Part shown: one piece after another, positions 1-7,436 of the stretch | How the letters are laid out: the number at the start of each line of letters is the position of its first letter | Position numbering within the stretch: the first letter of the stretch is position 1 | NCBI GenBank assembly: GCA_022824925.1 | Contig: JAJDYW010000043.1 | Coordinates: 62,001 to 126,000, forward strand | Reading direction: 5' to 3' | From: Dehalococcoidia bacterium | Lineage (GTDB): Bacteria > Chloroflexota > Dehalococcoidia > Tepidiformales > Tepidiformaceae | DNA: 64,000 nucleotides | The notes under the pieces: generated by a model | What the model saw: the letters and a program-made list of their open reading frames with translations, nothing else | The model's database searches: none | Told to the model about the DNA's origin: nothing | Translations under genes and position numbers: made by a program

Positions 1-252
1 GACGCGGGCGAGCCGGTAGCGCCCGTCCGGGCTGTGGCCGTCATCGAAGAGGAGGGGGGTGGTGGCGGGGAGCCAGGGGCCGCCGTGGGGACGGATGCTG
101 ATCCAGTTGCGGGCGGCGTCGTCCTCGTGCTCCCAGAGGCGCAGCTGGACCTCGGCGGTGGGCTGGGCGGTGCCCGTGCGGGCGACGACGACGCCGGCCA
201 CGAGCGTCAGCGCGATGGCGGCGGCGAGGCCGGCGATGATCCAGCGCTTCAC
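1..252 (-). CDS. Secreted protein, N-terminal part only (runs off the window)
   Basis: This is an open frame of 84 codons on the minus strand that is cut by the window edge. It starts at a GTG. The first ~30 residues are a clear signal sequence or N-terminal anchor: a K-R n-region, a hydrophobic stretch rich in Ala, Leu and Val, then ARTGTAQP. The following part (QLRLWEHEDDAARNWISIRP) resembles the N-terminal domain of the RCC1-like protein at 12006-13988 (DVRVWQSADDPESLALSLR), so it may be the start of another exported protein of that kind. The function is not known. No strong ribosome binding site is visible before the GTG, so the start is tentative. Confidence 0.5.
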   Translation of the reverse strand, partial: MKRWIIAGLAAAIALTLVAGVVVARTGTAQPTAEVQLRLWEHEDDAARNWISIRPHGGPWLPATTPLLFDDGHSPDGRYRLARV

Positions 253-270
253 GCCCCGAGTGTACGGGGC

Positions 271-381
271 GAGGAGAGCGCTCGCTGCGCTCGCTGAGGA
301 GAGCGCCGCGCGGTGCGCGGCTGAGGAGAGCGCTCGCCGCTGCGCGGCTTGCTGAGGAGAGCGGCGGCTCCGCCGCCTGAG
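271..381 (+). repeat. Tandem array of four GAGGAGAGC stem-loop units
   Basis: Four consecutive units each begin with GAGGAGAGC (at about 271, 296, 323 and 354) and continue into a GC-rich palindrome, for example GCTCGCTGCGCTCGC or GGCGGCTCCGCCGCC. The same unit recurs in arrays at about 2407-2526 and 27789-27876. It is a dispersed intergenic stem-loop family of unknown function. Confidence 0.7.
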
Positions 382-404
382 TGGACGCTGCCCCGCCGCC
401 GCTC

Positions 405-525
405 CTCCCCCCGGTGGATAGTGAATAGTGACTGGTGGCTGGTGACCGCCCCGCCGCCGCCCCGGCGAGCGCAGCGAGCCCACCATTCACTATTCACCAG
501 CCACTATTCACTACGCCCCGCCCCC
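405..525. repeat. Long imperfect inverted repeat of the GTGAATAGTG/TGGTGG family
   Basis: The left arm contains GTGAATAGTGACTGGTGGC and the right arm, about 50 bases on, contains its approximate complement (CACCAGCCACTATTCACTA). Degenerate relatives with the same GGTGG/CCACC flavour lie at 868-940, 16500-16600 and 27742-27775. Together with the 271-381 array this fills the gap before the next gene; I see no coding sequence in it. Confidence 0.55.
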
Positions 526-569
526 GCCCCCCATTGCGGACCACAACCGTCATGCCCTAAACTCGGCGC

Positions 570-869
570 ATGGCGCTCACCTTCAACCCCCGCGAGGCCG
601 TGCAGAAGCTGCGCGAGAACGGCATGGCCGAACCCCTCGCGGCCGCCGCCGTCGAAGTCGTCGAGGACGCGACCAGCACAGTCGTCACCGCCGACATCCT
701 GCGCGCTGAGCTTCAGACGTTCCGTGGGGAGTTCCGCGCCGAGATGGCCGAGGTCCGCACCGAGATGGCCGGGCTCCGTGCCGAGTTGCACCGCTCCCTC
801 ATCATCCTCGCCGGCATCGTCATCGGTGGCGTGGGTGTCATCGTCGCCCTCGTCGAGGCGCTGGGGTGA
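570..869 (+). CDS. Small coiled-coil membrane-anchored protein (DUF1640-like)
   Basis: The 99-residue product has an N-terminal helix, a central heptad-like coiled coil (about residues 45-72, with repeated FRAEMAEVRTEMAGLRAEL pattern) and one C-terminal membrane segment (about 74-97, IILAGIVIGGVGVIVALVEAL). This is the layout of bacterial DUF1640/CCDC90-type proteins, a family without a settled bacterial function. It stands alone between two repeat-bearing spacers. The ATG start has no strong ribosome binding site. Family assignment is by layout only. Confidence 0.7.
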   Translation: MALTFNPREAVQKLRENGMAEPLAAAAVEVVEDATSTVVTADILRAELQTFRGEFRAEMAEVRTEMAGLRAELHRSLIILAGIVIGGVGVIVALVEALG

Positions 870-940
870 GGTGGTGGATGGTGAATCGTGGGTAGTGGCT
901 GTTGGGCGTAACCCCCACCGACCACCGATCACCGACCCCT
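868..940. repeat. Imperfect inverted repeat of the TGGTGG/CCACC family
   Basis: The spacer between the converging genes ending at 869 and 939 has a G/T-rich left arm (GGTGGATGGTGAATCGTGGG) and a C/A-rich right arm (CCCACCGACCACCGATCACC) that can pair imperfectly. It resembles the element at 405-525. A transcription-end role between convergent genes is possible but unproven. Confidence 0.45.
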
Positions 941-1499
941 AGAACGGCAACCCCTGCTTCCCCAGCAGGTCGCGCGCGAAGGTGACGCGGCCCAGGTGTC
1001 CGTTGGCGTGGCCGATGAGCCCGTGCCCGATCGCCTCCATGCGCGAGATCTCGCCCCACGGACGGAACAGCTGGAACGTCGCCAGGTACTCGTCGCTCAT
1101 CCCCGCGATGCGTGGCACGACCGTTTCCCGCAGCGCATCCCCGTAGCGGTCGAACTCCTCCGCCGGGGGGAAGCGCAGGTCGTACGCCTCGTCCGGCGTC
1201 AGGTTCGTGCCTTGCTCCACGCGCGGCAGGTCCCAGGCCTCGTCGAAGCCCTGTGTCAGCCACACCGGCTGCTCCCGCTCGAAGGCGAAGTGGATGATGT
1301 TGTCGATCGTCCGCTGCACGTGCCACACATCGAACCCGATGGAGTTCGACCGTCGCCCCTGCGTGTCGTTCAGCTCCTCGATGGTCAGGTCCGCGACCCC
1401 CCGCCGGCAGTAGTCCAGCACACGCTCGACCAGCCGCGAGTACTGCGCCTGCAGCGTCGCATCGACCCCCATCCCCGGCATGTTTCCCGGCCTCGTCAT
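939..1499 (-). CDS. DinB-like four-helix-bundle protein
   Basis: The 186-residue protein looks like the DinB/YfiT superfamily: an N-terminal helix with LVERVLDYCRRGVADLT, a central GFDVWHVQRTIDNIIHFAF segment carrying the usual early His, and a C-terminal IGHGLIGHANGHLGRV segment with the usual paired His residues. Members bind a divalent metal and several are thiol-dependent transferases or hydrolases; the substrate here is unknown. The ATG overlaps the stop of the upstream alpha/beta hydrolase as ATGA, so the two are translationally coupled and probably act together. Confidence 0.75.
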   Translation of the reverse strand: MTRPGNMPGMGVDATLQAQYSRLVERVLDYCRRGVADLTIEELNDTQGRRSNSIGFDVWHVQRTIDNIIHFAFEREQPVWLTQGFDEAWDLPRVEQGTNLTPDEAYDLRFPPAEEFDRYGDALRETVVPRIAGMSDEYLATFQLFRPWGEISRMEAIGHGLIGHANGHLGRVTFARDLLGKQGLPF

Positions 1500-2350
1500 G
1501 GCGTGTGCTCCTTCAGGAAGCTGCGTACCGTCTCGATCGTGTCCGGCAGCTTCGACTCGCTCCGGCAGTCCACGTCCAGGCAGCGCGCGTTGGGCGCATC
1601 CCGGCAGATCTGCTCGGCGATGCTCGTCGGGTGGAATACGTCGCTTCCCGGCAGGATGAGCAGGGGCGTCTCGCACTCCCGCACGAACGCCTCGTCGACG
1701 CTGAAGTAGGGCGGCCGGTCCGGCCAGATCGCGTCCGCGTACCGCTCGATCAGGTCGATGTACGCCTCCGCGCTCATCGCCCCGATCTCCGCCCGGAAGG
1801 CCGCGTCGTCGTGGATGCGCCGCGCGAACGGCCCCGCCGCGTTGTTCGCCATGAAGACGCGATTCTCCATCGCCGATGCGACCACCGCCCCCACACCCTC
1901 CTCCCGCGCCAGCGCGAGCGTCGGCTTGAACATGTCCATGAAGGTGTCGACCGAGTTCGTGTGGTTCAGCCCCACCGGGTCCTGCCCCACCCCCGAGGCG
2001 ATGCGCTCCGGCGCCTCCTCCGCGATGCGCAGGATGAACGCGACCCCGATGCATCCCCCGAAGGTGTGCGCCCGCTCGACTCCGAGGTCGTCGAGCACCG
2101 CGATCTGGTCCGCCGCCATCACGTCGTAGGGGGCGGGCGCCGCGGGCGCGGGGCTCTGGCCCGCATTGCGCTGGTCCATCCCGACGACCATGAAGTCCGA
2201 GGCGAACTCCGTGAGGGGGTTGATCGCGCTCACCGACCAGAAGTCGATCTCGCTGTTCACGCCGCCCGGCGCGAAGCACAGCAAGGGGAACCCCTCCCCG
2301 AACGTCTCGTAGTGAATAACCGCCCCGTCGGGCCGCTCGATATCCGGCAT
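1496..2350 (-). CDS. Alpha/beta hydrolase with a cysteine in the nucleophile elbow
   Basis: The 284-residue protein has the alpha/beta-hydrolase order: an early oxyanion segment (FAPGGVNSEIDFW), the MDQRNAG strand turn, a nucleophile elbow reading FGGCIG, and a late acid strand (LLILPGSD). The elbow places Cys where most members have Ser, as in dienelactone-hydrolase-like enzymes. The usual C-terminal His is not obvious; the segment after the acid strand has VFHPTS. The start was set at ATG 2350 because GGAGG lies just upstream; a longer frame to 2410 enters a repeat. It is the first gene of a two-gene unit with the DinB-like gene. Substrate unknown. Confidence 0.75.
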   Translation of the reverse strand: MPDIERPDGAVIHYETFGEGFPLLCFAPGGVNSEIDFWSVSAINPLTEFASDFMVVGMDQRNAGQSPAPAAPAPYDVMAADQIAVLDDLGVERAHTFGGCIGVAFILRIAEEAPERIASGVGQDPVGLNHTNSVDTFMDMFKPTLALAREEGVGAVVASAMENRVFMANNAAGPFARRIHDDAAFRAEIGAMSAEAYIDLIERYADAIWPDRPPYFSVDEAFVRECETPLLILPGSDVFHPTSIAEQICRDAPNARCLDVDCRSESKLPDTIETVRSFLKEHTP

Positions 2351-2406
2351 GCGCCACCTCCGCGCGCCGGATTCTAGCGACTCGGGCCGACCTACAGGCC
2401 GCTGCC

Positions 2407-2526
2407 CCACTCAGGCGGCGAAGCCGCCGCTCTCCTCGGCGACGCGCCGCAGGCGCAAGCGCTCTCCTCAGCGAGGGGCCGCAGGCCCGAGCGCTCTCCT
2501 CAGCCGCGCGGCAGCGCGGCGCTCTA
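2407..2526 (-). repeat. Four-unit GAGGAGAGC stem-loop array at the 3' end of rplL
   Basis: Read on the minus strand, units of GAGGAGAGCG followed by GC-rich palindromes start inside the rplL stop region and run toward the next gene. It is the same family as 271-381. Because it sits immediately 3' of a strongly expressed ribosomal operon it may act in transcript end formation or stability; this is inference. Confidence 0.65.
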
Positions 2527-2916
2527 CTCGACGTCGACCGTCGCGCCGGCCTCTTCGAGCTTGCCCTTGATCTCGTCCGCCTCGTCCTTCGCGATGCCTT
2601 CCTTGACCTTCGCCGGGGCGCTCTCCACGAGCTCCTTGGCTTCCTTCAGGCCCAGGCCGCTCACGACCTCGCGCACCGCCTTGATGACGTTGATCTTCTT
2701 CTCGCCGAAGCTCTTCAGGACGACGTCGAACTCCGTCTGCTCCTCGGCGGCAGCGGCAGCGCCGTCGCCGGCGGCCGGAGCGGCGCCGGCTGCCATCATC
2801 ATCGGCGCGGCGGCCGTGATGTCGAACTCCTCTTCGATCGCCTTGTTCAGGTCGCGGAGCTCGAGCAGCGTCATGCCCTTGATGATCTCGATGGCTTCTT
2901 CGATCTTGGTGGCCAT
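2524..2916 (-). CDS. rplL: 50S ribosomal protein L7/L12
   Basis: The 130-residue protein matches L7/L12 throughout: an N-terminal dimerisation helix pair (about 1-35, [20 protein letters not shown]), an Ala/Gly-rich hinge (about 36-58) and the C-terminal globular domain (about 60-130) with the conserved [11 protein letters not shown] and [12 protein letters not shown] segments. It forms the ribosomal stalk on L10 and recruits translation GTPases. It follows rplJ by 48 bases in the usual L10-L7/L12 order and shares its leader. The ATG is preceded by AGAGGGG. Confidence 0.97.
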   Translation of the reverse strand: MATKIEEAIEIIKGMTLLELRDLNKAIEEEFDITAAAPMMMAAGAAPAAGDGAAAAAEEQTEFDVVLKSFGEKKINVIKAVREVVSGLGLKEAKELVESAPAKVKEGIAKDEADEIKGKLEEAGATVDVE

Positions 2917-2964
2917 TGCAGTTCCCCTCTGGTTGGTGTGTGGCGTTTCTGGCAGGCGAAGCCC

Positions 2965-3498
2965 CTAGGCGGCTTCGCCCTCTTCGAGCTGGTTGGCGCG
3001 CGCCTCGATGAGGCCGTTGAAGTCCCGCAGCGTGGCCTGCAGCAGGCCCGCCAGGTTCTGCACGGGCGAGCGCAGCTTGCCCGCGATCTGGGCGATGAGC
3101 TCATCCCGCGAAGGCGTCTTCGCGAGCTCCTCCACCTCGGCCGGGCTGAGGATGTTCCCTTCCAGCCAGCCTCCGTGGATGGACAGGTCCAGCCGCGCCG
3201 ACTGCAGGTACTCCATGAGCGCCCGCGCGGGCGCCACGGGATCCCCGTAGCCCAGCGTCAGCGTCGTCGGCCCCTGCAGGAGCTCGGCCATCTCCGGACG
3301 GCCCGCCTCCTCCGCGGCCAGCTTCGCCAGCGAGTTCTTGACCACGCGCACGCGCACGTCGGCGGGCCGCAGGGCGCGGCGCAGCGCCTGGAACGCCTGC
3401 ACGTCGAGCCCGCTGTGGTCGCTCCCGATGGCGACCTCCGCGCGCTCCAGGTCCTGCTTGATGTCGGCGACGAGCGCCACCTTCTTCGCGGCAGGCAC
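2965..3498 (-). CDS. rplJ: 50S ribosomal protein L10
   Basis: The 177-residue protein carries the N-terminal rRNA-binding domain (about 1-100, with VRVVKNSLAKLAAEEAG) and a C-terminal helical stalk that binds L7/L12 dimers (about 130-170, IAGKLRSPVQNLAGLL). It anchors the L7/L12 stalk on 23S rRNA. The start is a GTG. An L10-type leader lies just upstream, consistent with autoregulation. Gene order with rplL is standard. Confidence 0.97.
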   Translation of the reverse strand: MPAAKKVALVADIKQDLERAEVAIGSDHSGLDVQAFQALRRALRPADVRVRVVKNSLAKLAAEEAGRPEMAELLQGPTTLTLGYGDPVAPARALMEYLQSARLDLSIHGGWLEGNILSPAEVEELAKTPSRDELIAQIAGKLRSPVQNLAGLLQATLRDFNGLIEARANQLEEGEAA

Positions 3499-3564
3499 GA
3501 ACGAAACTCCAGTCCAGCGTTGGGGAGAGAGGAATGCGAGGGGCGCGCAGAAAAGGCGCTCGCC

Positions 3565-3630
3565 TCGCGCATCACCTCGGCAGGCGCCGCTTGCGGCTTA
3601 TCCCCACGGGGGACCTGCGGTCTCCGGCAA
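3565..3630 (-). promoter_or_regulatory. L10 leader (autoregulatory mRNA element)
   Basis: On the minus strand, 65-130 bases before rplJ, the transcript would carry GGAGACCGCAGGTCC and, ~40 bases on, GCGCCTGCCGAGGTGATGC. The pair 'GACCGCAGGT ... GCCTGCCGAGGT' is the hallmark of the L10 leader, where L10(L12)4 binds and represses its own operon. Between them GCCGCAAGCGGC can form a further stem. Confidence 0.8.
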
Positions 3631-3756
3631 TCGCTTTCGCGGTCGAGCGTACGATAGCCCGCCTGTACGGGGAAGCTCGGCGGCCTCTACATAAATGTGG
3701 GACGGACACCTGTTGCCGGCGTGGTGTACATTGCGAACAGTCGGAAGAGGTGGCGC

Positions 3757-4068
3757 ATGGGCAACCCGGTTGAGGCGACCGTTCACTTCACGGTGACCGT
3801 TCGCAGCGTGCTCCAGGAAGGTCAGTGGATCACCAAGGCGCTGGAGACCGGCATCGTCACCGCGGGCAACACGCGCGATGAGGCGGAGACCAGGAACGGC
3901 AAGGCCCACGTCCTTCTGGTCAGGCGCATCAAGGGGGATGGCCCCGAGGCCCTGGCGGCCTTCATGGCTGCCCGGGGCCTGACGTACGAACTCGGCTCCC
4001 CTCCGCCGTCGCAGGAGCGGCGCCCGCCCCTCAACCCGGCGGTCGAGGAACTGCCGCTTGCCGCCTAG
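3757..4068 (+). CDS. Possible HicB-like small protein (first of a two-gene module)
   Basis: The 103-residue product is not firmly recognised. Its core (EGQWITKALETGIVTAGNTRDEAETRNGK, in two parts) resembles the partial RNase-H-like fold of HicB antitoxins, where a G-x-x-T-x-G-x-T-x-x-E-A pattern follows two strands. The ATG at 3757 was preferred over an upstream frame extension because the extension has unrelated composition. Its end overlaps the next small gene by 11 bases, the spacing expected of a toxin-antitoxin pair. The tail after residue 80 is proline-rich and probably disordered. It is transcribed divergently from rplJ. Confidence 0.45.
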   Translation: MGNPVEATVHFTVTVRSVLQEGQWITKALETGIVTAGNTRDEAETRNGKAHVLLVRRIKGDGPEALAAFMAARGLTYELGSPPPSQERRPPLNPAVEELPLAA

Positions 4069-4303
4069 CCGCACCTTCGCCCTCCTCGCGGCCGCTCTTG
4101 AGGAACTCGGCTACCACGAGGACGGCGACGACGACGGCGTTTACCTGTTCACCACCTACCGCAACGCCCACTCCGTCGTGCTGCACGCCAGCGACGCCCT
4201 GTCCATGGAGCAGCAGGTGGCGTCGCTGCTGGAGCAGGGCGTCGACATGAACGCCCTCTGGAGGGTTCTCGTGAAGCGTGCGGAAGAGGCTGCAGACGAC
4301 TGA
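4058..4303 (+). CDS. Possible HicA-like small protein (second of a two-gene module)
   Basis: The 81-residue product starts at a TTG inside the end of the preceding gene. Predicted order is helix (FALLAAALEELGY), two short strands (GVYLFTTYR, SVVLHASD), then helix (MEQQVASLLEQG). This alpha-beta-beta-alpha order fits the dsRNA-binding-like fold of HicA toxins, but the usual G-S-H catalytic motif is not evident, so it may be inactive or belong to another family. The coupling to the HicB-like gene is the main support. Confidence 0.4.
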   Translation: MPPSRTFALLAAALEELGYHEDGDDDGVYLFTTYRNAHSVVLHASDALSMEQQVASLLEQGVDMNALWRVLVKRAEEAADD

Positions 4304-4320
4304 GGGCGGGGGAGTCGCCC

Positions 4321-4911
4321 CTACGGACCGCCCGGTAGCGCCGACGCGATGCCCGTGATCTGCCCGTCCGACAGGTGGTCCGTCGACCCCGCCGAGACCA
4401 GCACCAGCTTGTCGCGCACCACGTCGAGGGCCGTGATCGAAGCGTTCCCGAGCTTCACCGGCACCACCCGGTCGTTGCGGGTCGCCTCGCCGATGGCCAC
4501 GCAGATGGCGATGTAGTGACTCACCACGATCACGTCCCCGTCGCCACTGCCGAACTCCGTCAGCGTATCCACCACCCGCTGCCGCCACGCCCGCAGCGTC
4601 TCCGGCTGGTCGCTCCAGGTGCCCTCCATGAAGGGCCCGATGATCGCCTTGCGCTCCTCTGGCGGCACACTGGGGTCGAACACCTCCGCGACCTCCGCGC
4701 GGATCTCTGGCTCCAGCCCGAACGTCTTCGCGATCGGCTCGGCCGTCTCGCGCGTGCGCCGCAACGGCGAGACCACCAGCCGCGACGGCTCCCGGCCGCT
4801 CAGCGCCCGCGCCGCGATCGCCGCCTGCTCGTGGCCGAGAGGCGCAAGCCCCGGGTCGAGGTCGTCGAGACCCGCGGCGGCCAGACCGTGACGGACCAGG
4901 TAGAGCGTCAT
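4321..4911 (-). CDS. Histidine phosphatase family protein
   Basis: The 196-residue protein has the branch-1 histidine phosphatase signature: N-terminal YLVRHGLAA with the phospho-accepting His in the RHG motif, VVSPLRRTRETAEPIA carrying the second conserved Arg, a central Glu region, and a late VVSHYIAI segment with the second catalytic His. Members hydrolyse small phosphorylated metabolites or phosphoproteins; the substrate cannot be read from the sequence. It lies 7 bases downstream of the CitE-like lyase gene and is probably cotranscribed with it. Confidence 0.88.
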   Translation of the reverse strand: MTLYLVRHGLAAAGLDDLDPGLAPLGHEQAAIAARALSGREPSRLVVSPLRRTRETAEPIAKTFGLEPEIRAEVAEVFDPSVPPEERKAIIGPFMEGTWSDQPETLRAWRQRVVDTLTEFGSGDGDVIVVSHYIAICVAIGEATRNDRVVPVKLGNASITALDVVRDKLVLVSAGSTDHLSDGQITGIASALPGGP

Positions 4912-4918
4912 GCCGCCC

Positions 4919-5914
4919 TCAGGACCCGTTGCTGAAGAACAGCTTCAGCACCGCGTCCGAGAGCTTCACGTTCATGATGTGCGCCCGCTGCAGCGCCTCC
5001 CAGTAGTACCGGTAGGTCGCCCGGTCGTGCAGGTCGCCCTCGTGCTGGATCGGGCCCCAGTCCGCCTCGAAGGCCTTCAGCAGGATCGCCTCGCCCAGCT
5101 CGACCTCCGGCAGCTCCGGCGCCAGCGCGCGCGTGATCGGCTCGATCTGCGCCGGGTAGATCGACCACTGCCGCATGAACCCGAATTCCTCGCGCGCCCG
5201 CCGCGCGTCTCCGTAGATTACGTCCTGGTCGCGCAGCTCGAGCGTGACGTTGTGCGCCGGCACGACCCCGTGCGCGAGCGCCGCTGCCACCACGTTCCCC
5301 TTGGCCCGCCGGATGAGCTGGTGGTCGAACTGGCCCGGCGAACGCATCGCCGAGGCGGGAATCGTCCCGTGATGCGCGGAGACGAAGTCCATCAGCCCGA
5401 AGTCCAGCACCTGCACGTTCGGCAGCGCCGCCAGCTCCCAGCAGTCGTGCAGCGCCCCGTGCGTCTCGATGAGCACGTGGATGGGAATCTCCCGGTCGAT
5501 GCCCGCCTTCTGCGTGCGCTCCCGGATGTACGTGATCATCTCGTCGCCCTGGCTCGCCTCGGTGCACTTGGGGATCGTCAGGTAGGCGACTCGCTCGCCG
5601 GCTTCGCCCACCACGATGTCCGCGTCCGCCTTCCAGTGGTCGTGCGTGTAGTCGTGGATGCGGACCCCGGCCATGTTGTGCTCGTTGCCGGGGCTGTTCT
5701 GCATGCGCGCGGCCATGTGCGCGTGCTCGCGCTCCTCGCCCGTGGGCGCCCCATCCTCGAGGTCCATGGTGATGTCGAAGACGCCGCCCATCTCGTTCTG
5801 CAGCTCGAACGCCTTCGCGATGCGCTGCTCCGTCCCCGCGAAGTGCTCGCACACGGGAATGATCGGCATCAGCGGCTCGCCCTCGAAGAGCGCCTCGTTC
5901 GGATGTCGGGGCAT
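4919..5914 (-). CDS. HpcH/HpaI aldolase / citrate lyase beta-like (CitE-type) enzyme
   Basis: The 331-residue TIM-barrel protein shows the CitE/malyl-CoA-lyase features: MDLEDGAPTGEER with the metal-binding acidic pair, VLIETHGALHDCWEL with the second acidic ligand, and LDFGLMDFVSAHHG. Such enzymes cleave or form C-C bonds of CoA thioesters such as malyl-CoA or citramalyl-CoA; the exact substrate is unknown. The start at ATG 5914 is backed by GGGAGGCG upstream. It is the first gene of a unit with the histidine phosphatase. Confidence 0.82.
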   Translation of the reverse strand: MPRHPNEALFEGEPLMPIIPVCEHFAGTEQRIAKAFELQNEMGGVFDITMDLEDGAPTGEEREHAHMAARMQNSPGNEHNMAGVRIHDYTHDHWKADADIVVGEAGERVAYLTIPKCTEASQGDEMITYIRERTQKAGIDREIPIHVLIETHGALHDCWELAALPNVQVLDFGLMDFVSAHHGTIPASAMRSPGQFDHQLIRRAKGNVVAAALAHGVVPAHNVTLELRDQDVIYGDARRAREEFGFMRQWSIYPAQIEPITRALAPELPEVELGEAILLKAFEADWGPIQHEGDLHDRATYRYYWEALQRAHIMNVKLSDAVLKLFFSNGS

Positions 5915-6014
5915 TGGAACGCCTCCCTGACGTATCTGGAGTTCGGGTTCTCGCAAGGTGCGCGAGCCAGTATCGGCCCTCACCGCCCCACGGTCACGCC
6001 CGCACCGCCGCCGC

Positions 6015-6287
6015 TTACGCCCACCCCGCCAGCGCCGCCTCCACCGCCTCCCGGACCGCTTCCCCCGCCTCCCCCGGCACCGCCTCCCCCAGGTCCCCCA
6101 GGCGCGCTTCGATGTACGCCCGCGCCGACTCCACGCTCGACACGTCGTCGCTCGCCGCCGCCTCGGCGACGAGCGCCCGTGCGAGCCGCGCGGGGTCGGC
6201 CGCGATGGCCACCGCCGCCGCCTGGAGATCGGCGAACGGCTCCGCGAGCATCCTGCGGAGCTGGGTGAGGCGGATCTCGTCGGACAC
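6015..6287 (-). CDS. Small helical protein of unknown function
   Basis: The 90-residue product starts at GTG 6287 behind a good GGAGGCG site, 23 bases after the zinc-ribbon gene. It is acidic and Ala-rich, with three or four predicted amphipathic helices (RRMLAEPFADLQAAAVAIA; ARLARALVAEAA; SVESARAYIEARLGDL). I recognise no motif. Codon and base use match the neighbours, so it is probably real and cotranscribed with the zinc-ribbon gene. Confidence 0.6.
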   Translation of the reverse strand: MSDEIRLTQLRRMLAEPFADLQAAAVAIAADPARLARALVAEAAASDDVSSVESARAYIEARLGDLGEAVPGEAGEAVREAVEAALAGWA

Positions 6288-6310
6288 GGGCGCCTCCGCC
6301 GCGGTGGTGG

Positions 6311-6673
6311 CTAGCGCGGAGGCGGGGCTTCCTGCCGGGGCGGACGGATCTTGTTGTAGCAGGTGCTGCAGTACACGGGACGGTCCCCCCGCGGCTGGAA
6401 CGGCACCTCCGTCATCTGGCCGCAGTCGGCGCAGGCGGCGGGGTGCATCTGGCGCGGCGTCTTCCCGCCGAAGCTGGCGAAGTTGCCGTAGCGCACGTAC
6501 CCGTCCATCTCCTCCAGGGAGCTGCGGTTCGAGCGACGGGCCTGGCGGCAGGACGGACAACGCGAGGGCTCGTTCATGAGCCCCTTGTTCGCGTAGAACT
6601 CCTGCTCGCCGGCGGTGAAGGTGAAGCTGGTGCTGCAATCGCGGCAGACGATCTGCTTGTCGGCGTAGGCCAA
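6311..6673 (-). CDS. Zinc-ribbon protein with two CxxC pairs per half
   Basis: The 120-residue protein starts at TTG 6673 behind AAGGAG. It opens with a zinc-ribbon segment (IVCRDCSTSFTFTAGEQEF, then RCPSCRQARR) and has a second ribbon (ACADCGQMTEVPFQPRGDRP, then YCSTCYNK). This two-ribbon layout is common in Chloroflexota and related phyla; one of its parts is the short 'probable zinc-binding' domain. It may bind nucleic acid or a protein partner. No enzyme motif is present. Confidence 0.8.
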   Translation of the reverse strand: MAYADKQIVCRDCSTSFTFTAGEQEFYANKGLMNEPSRCPSCRQARRSNRSSLEEMDGYVRYGNFASFGGKTPRQMHPAACADCGQMTEVPFQPRGDRPVYCSTCYNKIRPPRQEAPPPR

Positions 6674-6791
6674 GGGACAGGGCTCCTTCCCCGCGGGTCT
6701 CCAACCCAGTGTACCAGCCGCCCCGCTACGGCTAACCGGGGCGGTGCCCAGCCTGCTATCCTTACTTAACCACAAGGGTAAGGAGCCCGGC

Positions 6792-7040
6792 ATGGAAGTC
6801 GCCGCGCGGGTCAGTTCGAAAGGCCAGATCACCATTCCCCGTTCCGTCCGTGAGGCCCTCGGCATCAAGGAGGGCGATGAAGTCCTGTTCCGGCTGCAGG
6901 GGCAACGCGCCGTCATCGCGCGCACTCCCAACCTGCTTGAACTCGCGGGATCCGTGGACGTGCCTCTGGAGAAGAGAGCGACGCCCTGGGACAAGATTCT
7001 CCGTGAGACCCGGGAGGCTCGGACCGCCGCCCGCCGATGA
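6792..7040 (+). CDS. AbrB/MazE-type antitoxin
   Basis: The 82-residue protein starts with the swapped-hairpin DNA-binding domain (ARVSSKGQITIPRSVREALG, then GDEVLFRLQG) typical of AbrB/SpoVT/MazE antitoxins. Its C-terminal ~35 residues (ATPWDKILRETREARTA) would be the toxin-binding tail. ATG 6792 follows AGGAG at a good distance. It overlaps the PIN toxin by 4 bases (ATGA). The pair would autorepress. Confidence 0.88.
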   Translation: MEVAARVSSKGQITIPRSVREALGIKEGDEVLFRLQGQRAVIARTPNLLELAGSVDVPLEKRATPWDKILRETREARTAARR

Positions 7041-7432
7041 CCGCCTTTCTGGACACGAACGTTCTTGTCCGGCACATCACCGGCGCCCCGCCGGATCAGG
7101 CCCGGAGGGCGACCCGCTACCTGCAGCAGGCCGACCAACTGTTCCTGCCCGACCTCATCCTCGCCGAGGTCGCCTATGTGCTGGAGTCCTTCTACCGCAT
7201 GCCCCGCGGAGCAACCGCCGACGCCCTGCGTGCGTCCCTCACGTTTCCCGCCGTACGAGTGATCGACCAGGTGCTCCTCCTGCGCACAATCGAGCTGTAT
7301 GAGTTTCAGGGTCTCGACTTCGCCGACGCCTATCTTGTAGCGAGCGCCGAAAGCACCGGGGTCGCCGTTATCGCGTCCTTCGACCGCGACTTCGACCGCG
7401 TTGGCACGGTCCGGCGGGAGGAGCCCGCCTGA
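7037..7432 (+). CDS. vapC: VapC-type PIN-domain toxin
   Basis: The 131-residue protein has the PIN nuclease acidic set: D6 (AFLDTNVLVR), E44 (LAEVAYVLE), D94/D97 (GLDFADAYLVA) and the FDRDFD motif near residue 116. VapC toxins cleave tRNA or rRNA in a metal-dependent way. The gene overlaps its AbrB-type antitoxin by 4 bases. All catalytic residues look intact. Confidence 0.9.
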   Translation: MTAFLDTNVLVRHITGAPPDQARRATRYLQQADQLFLPDLILAEVAYVLESFYRMPRGATADALRASLTFPAVRVIDQVLLLRTIELYEFQGLDFADAYLVASAESTGVAVIASFDRDFDRVGTVRREEPA

Positions 7433-7436
7433 ACCC

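Noticed and set aside
2351..2410. Longer N-terminus for the alpha/beta hydrolase
   Set aside because: It would run into the stem-loop array and lacks a ribosome site, whereas ATG 2350 has GGAGG.
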